Source: Candidatus Nomurabacteria bacterium (GTDB lineage Bacteria > Patescibacteriota > Minisyncoccia > Phycocordibacterales > UBA9973). Taken from it: 9,267 bases of DNA. The position numbers and the translations under genes were made by a program. The stretch is from contig CAIQAW010000076.1 in NCBI GenBank assembly GCA_903869875.1, positions 1-9,267 on the forward strand, in the 5' to 3' direction. Shown one piece after another: positions 6,368-9,267 of this stretch. How positions within the stretch are numbered: position 1 is the stretch's first letter; each line of letters starts with the position of its first letter. The notes under the pieces were generated by a model. It made no database searches and was not told where the DNA came from. It saw nothing but the letters and a program-made list of their open reading frames with translations.

Positions 6368-6961
6368 TTATTTTGTTATATGGTTACTGTATTTTACATA
6401 AGACGGGTCGACCGTAAAAGATAAATCAAAACTTATATTTCCGTCTATAGTTGGAACAAGGTTCGAAAACATAGGGTCCCTTATAAAGCGGTTTTTAGCA
6501 AACATGTCAGACTGCAGAGCAATCGCGTCATAACTTTTTGCTACACCAGAAATTTTAATAGTAACCAACGCACCTGCCCCGACTGTTTGTTCTGCATTTA
6601 GCTTTGTGTACCTAATGGTTTTCAGAGTTGATTCACCTAAAGTTATAAGAAGTGGTGAAAAACTAACATGGTTAGTAAGTAAGTCTTGTGCCACACTAAG
6701 TCTGTGGTTTATGTCTTCTATTGTGTAGGCTAAGTCCGCATCAAAAGAAACACTGGATTGTTCTAGCTGTTTTTGTATGTCTACTACTTTTGCGTCTACT
6801 GTAGAACGGTAAACATACATACCACCAGCTAACGCAACAGAAACTACTAATAAAATAGTTGCTATTAAAACTAAAATACTAACACCCCCATTTTGTTGGT
6901 TGCTGTTGGTTTCCATTAAAGGTTTTTTAGGTATAAAAGTTGTTTGAAATGTTGGTTCCAT
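6368..6961 (-). CDS. pilN: Type IV pilus alignment protein PilN-like
   Basis: A 197-residue bitopic membrane protein between pilM and pilO. A 26-residue cytoplasmic N-terminus carrying TTFIPKKPL (7-15) precedes the membrane helix (about 27-50). A coiled-coil-prone region (about 55-95) and a ferredoxin-like domain (about 100-190) with KISGVAKSYDAIALQSDMF (136-154) follow. In classical PilN the N-terminal peptide INLLPWR binds a groove in PilM. The FIPKKPL peptide sits in the same place and probably plays the same part, but it is a different sequence. Helix-plus-coiled-coil-plus-domain layout, size and neighbours support PilN. Sequence similarity to proteobacterial PilN is not obvious, so the symbol is by analogy. 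The ATG is 9 bp after the pilM stop. Confidence 0.85.
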   Translation of the reverse strand: MEPTFQTTFIPKKPLMETNSNQQNGGVSILVLIATILLVVSVALAGGMYVYRSTVDAKVVDIQKQLEQSSVSFDADLAYTIEDINHRLSVAQDLLTNHVSFSPLLITLGESTLKTIRYTKLNAEQTVGAGALVTIKISGVAKSYDAIALQSDMFAKNRFIRDPMFSNLVPTIDGNISFDLSFTVDPSYVKYSNHITK

Positions 6962-6970
6962 ATTTATAAA

Positions 6971-8080
6971 TTATGAACGAAGAAGTCTTAATGCTGCACC
7001 TATAGCCCCTACAAATTCTGGGCCGATGTTTTTTAAAGTTGGTGCTAAGAATTCTGGTGAATCCATTTTATTAAAAGGCTCTGCATATGTAACGTCGCAT
7101 CTAAATGCACTTTCTGCTTCCTGTGCAAAACCTTTTATTCTAGACGAACCGCCGTACATTATAACCTTACTGACTGCTTTATTATACTTCTTTTCATACT
7201 CTAAAACTACCGAATTAGCTTCAGATAAAATATAATCTGTGGATAACCGTACTAAATCTGAAACATAAGAAAATTCAGGTGTGCTTTGCAAACCGTGTGT
7301 AATTTTAAGTTCTTCGGCGCGGGCAAATGTTATACCTTTTGATGTTGCTATAGACTGTGTTATATCTGCACCACCTTTGTTTATTATGTGTACATGCCAC
7401 ACTACACCGTATTCTACTATTGTTAGCTTTGTTTTAGACGCACCCATGTCTATAAGCAAAACCGGGGAAAGTTCCCTACCAAGCACAGCACGCACTGCAC
7501 TAAAAATTTCTACTTCTAAAAACTGCGATTCTAGTTTAGTTGGCATAATAATATTTTGGAAACGTTTTACAGTGTCGCCTAAAACTGCAACGACCAGTAT
7601 TTCTTTTTTGTTTTGTGTTGGGTCTTGGCCAACTAAATCTAGACCTTCACGTTTTGGTATAACAAACCAGTCTAGTGTTACGTCTGCTATGGCAACAGGT
7701 ATGTGCGAACGGGCTTCATTTTTTACAACTTCTGGAAGTTCAGATTCGCCTATTGCGTCGGGTAGCTCTAAAATAAATACCAATGCATTTTGACTTGGTA
7801 GTACAAAAGCCGCAGTTGCAGTACTGCTTTTCATTTCGTTTACTATGTCTACTACTGCACCAGCTACAACTGCTGGTTCTAGGTTAGTTACAGTACCGTG
7901 GTCTGTTTTGTTATATGTACCCAACGACAACGCACCATAAGTTTCTAGTATGGCTTTGCCGTCGACAAGTTTAGCTTGGACAGCCTTTATCGATGCAGAA
8001 CCTATATCAATACCAATAACACTACCAACTTTGGCTTTACCGAAAATTGAATTGAAAAATTCAGAAATACTATTGCTCAT
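6971..8080 (-). CDS. pilM: Type IV pilus actin-like ATP-binding protein PilM
   Basis: A 369-residue cytoplasmic protein of the PilM/FtsA actin-like family that forms the ring beneath the PilN-PilO complex. Visible motifs are phosphate-1 VIGIDIGSASIKAVQ (21-35), phosphate-2 VLLIDMGASKTKLTIVE (207-223), the NKGGADITQSIA stretch (234-245), and the adenosine motif IMYGGSSRIKGF (307-318). The conserved element with EARSHIP (122-128) and LDWFVI (136-141) is also present. The length is normal for PilM. It is the first gene of the leftward pilus cluster and is divergent from comF, with about 28 bp between the two ATGs. An extended -10 (TGG-TATACT) lies 10 bp before the ATG, so the transcript is predicted to be almost leaderless. 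The ATG at 8080 is supported by a normal distance to the phosphate-1 loop. Confidence 0.95.
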   Translation of the reverse strand: MSNSISEFFNSIFGKAKVGSVIGIDIGSASIKAVQAKLVDGKAILETYGALSLGTYNKTDHGTVTNLEPAVVAGAVVDIVNEMKSSTATAAFVLPSQNALVFILELPDAIGESELPEVVKNEARSHIPVAIADVTLDWFVIPKREGLDLVGQDPTQNKKEILVVAVLGDTVKRFQNIIMPTKLESQFLEVEIFSAVRAVLGRELSPVLLIDMGASKTKLTIVEYGVVWHVHIINKGGADITQSIATSKGITFARAEELKITHGLQSTPEFSYVSDLVRLSTDYILSEANSVVLEYEKKYNKAVSKVIMYGGSSRIKGFAQEAESAFRCDVTYAEPFNKMDSPEFLAPTLKNIGPEFVGAIGAALRLLRS

Positions 8081-8090
8081 ATATACAAAT

Positions 8091-8118
8091 AGTATACCAT
8101 ATATGTATATGAAGTCAT
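8091..8118 (-). promoter_or_regulatory. Putative promoter of the pilus cluster (pilM), overlapping the comF start
   Basis: On the minus strand an ATGACT -35-like box (8113-8118, four of six matches to TTGACA) is followed after 16 bp by TATACT (8091-8096). The TATACT is preceded by TGG, an extended -10. The predicted start of transcription near 8084 leaves about 4 bases before the pilM ATG at 8080. The core GTATAC is palindromic, and read on the plus strand gives TATACC (8093-8098), 10 bp before the comF ATG at 8109. One element could therefore serve both genes. Confidence 0.45.
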
Positions 8119-8777
8119 TACTATATAAAGTAATTTCATTCTTTTTCCCACATTACTGCCTGGGTTGTAAAAAACATGGCCCTATAATATGCACAAAATG
8201 TCTAGCAACCATACCCCCACCAGAACGCGACTTGCCACGTGGCATATATGCACTATTTGACTACCGCGATCCGTTAATTAAAAAAGCATTGTGGAACTTG
8301 AAATATGGAAACGTTTCAGAACTAGCCGAAATTGTAGCCCCATTGATGCATAATGAAATAATAGAAATACTTTCTGAAGAATACGCATTACTTGAAGCCA
8401 AAAATATTGTTGTAGTGCCGATACCCACATCAGGTGACAAAACTAAAAAAAGAAGCTACAACCATGCATACAAAATAGCAGAAGCTGTGGTGGCATATCA
8501 GAACAAAATAATTGGGCAACACTGGCAACTGGTGGACCCACTAATAAAAATTAAAAAAACACAGCGCCAAGCCATGGTAAAGGGCCGCGACAAACGTATC
8601 AAAAACATCCAAGGGGCTTTTAGCATTAAAAAAGAATTCCTAAATAAAATACCTGTGGATGCGTTTTTCATTATAGTAGATGACATAACAACAACAGGGG
8701 CCAGTATTAATGAAGCCATGCGTGCATTAAAACCACTAAACCCCCGCCATATGTTTGGCATTACTATTGCCCACTAA
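8109..8777 (+). CDS. comF: ComF family phosphoribosyltransferase-like competence protein
   Basis: A 222-residue protein of the ComF/GntX family, cytoplasmic, associated with DNA uptake or recombination in naturally transformable bacteria. Its exact reaction is not established. An N-terminal zinc ribbon has Cys at 17, 20, 28 and 31 (CLGC and CTKC). A PRTase-like domain follows, with VVVPIPTSGDKTKKRSYNHA (101-120) in the place of the family PVP...R..RGFNQA element and the PRPP-type loop IIVDDITTTGAS (188-199). The frame is open further upstream to 7950, but that part is antisense to pilM. Start candidates are 8103 and 8109. I chose 8109 because MKSLLYK followed by a hydrophobic stretch and the zinc ribbon is the family's usual opening; 8103 adds two residues. 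It is divergent from pilM and ends 8 bp from the stop of the convergent gene. Confidence 0.92.
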   Translation: MKSLLYKVISFFFPHYCLGCKKHGPIICTKCLATIPPPERDLPRGIYALFDYRDPLIKKALWNLKYGNVSELAEIVAPLMHNEIIEILSEEYALLEAKNIVVVPIPTSGDKTKKRSYNHAYKIAEAVVAYQNKIIGQHWQLVDPLIKIKKTQRQAMVKGRDKRIKNIQGAFSIKKEFLNKIPVDAFFIIVDDITTTGASINEAMRALKPLNPRHMFGITIAH

Positions 8778-8785
8778 AATATATT

Positions 8786-9247
8786 TTAACTAACATCTAT
8801 ACCATTATCTATTAATATTTTTTTAATACTGACATACATTGAAACTAGCCGCCCTAAGAAAACACCAGCTAGAAAAGCAAAAGCGAATGCAGTTACAAGT
8901 GGCGCCCGAACAAACTGTTCAAATATTTTAGTGCGCAATATTGTAAACATAGAATATAAAACTAATATTATAGTGCCCATTCTGTCTATTCGAAATGCGA
9001 CTTTGGCATGCGATTCATGCCAATGAATATTAAAAATGCGACTTGTTATAAAACCAGTACCCAACCCAAGTAAAAAACCTACAATTGCTAATACTGGTCC
9101 GATGGTACCGTCTGTAATGTCGTACGCTATTAAACACACCATTGGTACCAGAATTATAAAAAACAGCCTTATGCGGTTCATTAGTGGTTTGTCCAGATAC
9201 GTGCGGGCAAGTTCGTTGGTTTTACGTATTGAGAATAAATTAAACAT
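8786..9247 (-). CDS. Conserved-looking four-helix membrane protein of unknown function
   Basis: A 153-residue integral membrane protein that I do not recognise. Four hydrophobic helices are apparent near 24-43, 48-70, 89-107 and 114-136, joined by short loops. A polar loop between helices 2 and 3 (about 71-88) contains HWHESH and Arg/Asp residues. Both termini are likely cytoplasmic by the positive-inside rule, with basic clusters at 8-27 and 139-145. The glycine-rich helix 2 (GFLLGLGTGF) followed by a Trp-containing polar loop loosely recalls small four-helix CcdC/DUF1453-type proteins, but this is a weak resemblance. It converges on comF with 8 bp between stop codons and no visible terminator hairpin. 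The ATG at 9247 is the only good start, with TATAAT 12 bp upstream. Nothing ties it to the pilus apart from proximity. Confidence 0.82.
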   Translation of the reverse strand: MFNLFSIRKTNELARTYLDKPLMNRIRLFFIILVPMVCLIAYDITDGTIGPVLAIVGFLLGLGTGFITSRIFNIHWHESHAKVAFRIDRMGTIILVLYSMFTILRTKIFEQFVRAPLVTAFAFAFLAGVFLGRLVSMYVSIKKILIDNGIDVS

Positions 9248-9259
9248 ATATATCTATAC

Positions 9260-9265
9260 ATTATA
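9260..9265 (-). promoter_or_regulatory. Possible -10 box for the membrane protein gene
   Basis: A perfect TATAAT on the minus strand lies 12 bp before the ATG at 9247, again implying a leader of only a few bases. The -35 region lies outside the window, and the surrounding sequence is so AT-rich that a chance match is plausible. Confidence 0.3.
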
Positions 9266-9267
9266 TA

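Noticed and set aside
7281..7793. Plus-strand open frame (170 codons) opposite pilM
   Set aside because: It lies wholly antisense to pilM, and its composition mirrors the pilM codons. No start context or domain is visible.
7950..8108. Upstream extension of comF
   Set aside because: The frame stays open into pilM, but the added residues precede the family's normal N-terminus and are antisense to pilM. A start at 8109 (or 8103) fits better.
1..9267. Possible alternative genetic code (UGA recoded)
   Set aside because: No gene ends in TGA, but no gene needs TGA read through either, and Trp is encoded by TGG. The standard code explains all frames.
1..9267. CRISPR arrays, tRNA or rRNA genes, insertion sequences
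   Set aside because: I saw no regularly spaced repeats, no cloverleaf-like sequence and no transposase. The only direct repeats are the pilin 5' end and the 9-bp unit.

Overview
The window is an AT-rich bacterial segment carrying an almost complete type IV pilus (T4P) gene cluster on the minus strand, with a competence-type comF gene and an unidentified membrane protein at the right end. The organism is most likely a member of the Candidate Phyla Radiation, Parcubacteria-like. This inference rests on the style of the short pilin, a PilN analogue opening with an FIPKKPL-type peptide, the pilM-N-O-P-like-B-receiver-T-C order without a secretin, and the absence of Shine-Dalgarno sequences in front of every gene. 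All eleven complete genes end in TAA or TAG and none in TGA. They read cleanly with the standard code, and Trp is encoded by TGG.

Layout from right to left, in the direction of transcription. Positions 9247-8786 (minus) encode a four-helix membrane protein of unknown function, which converges on comF (8109-8777, plus). comF is divergent from pilM, with only about 28 bp between their start codons. The pilus cluster then runs leftward: pilM (8080-6971), pilN (6961-6368), pilO (6366-5773), a small Thr-rich membrane protein in the pilP position (5769-5317), pilB (5314-3578), a stand-alone receiver domain (3522-3130), pilT (3128-2085) and pilC (2047-845). Most gaps are 1-9 bp. The two larger gaps, before the receiver and before pilC, each contain a -10-like box close to the start codon. 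A perfect 19-bp hairpin directly after the pilC stop closes the cluster. The pilin gene (654-187) follows as a separate unit with its own promoter and terminator. A second pilin copy runs off the left edge (73-1), and its first 73 coding bases are identical to those of the first copy.

How the parts fit: PilM, PilN, PilO and the PilP-like protein would form the cytoplasmic ring and membrane alignment complex. PilC is the inner-membrane platform, PilB the extension motor and PilT the retraction motor. The pilins are the fibre subunits. The CheY-like receiver between the two motors may tune extension against retraction. ComF next door hints at DNA uptake as one use of the pilus. No secretin (PilQ), prepilin peptidase or minor pilin is present in the window, and the missing secretin suits a single-membrane cell.

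No wholly new system is evident. The points most worth a second look are the exact duplication of the pilin 5' end, the Thr-rich PilP-like protein, a PilB that has lost its zinc-binding cysteines, the receiver with its own promoter, and the near-leaderless gene starts sharing a GGTATACT-type element.
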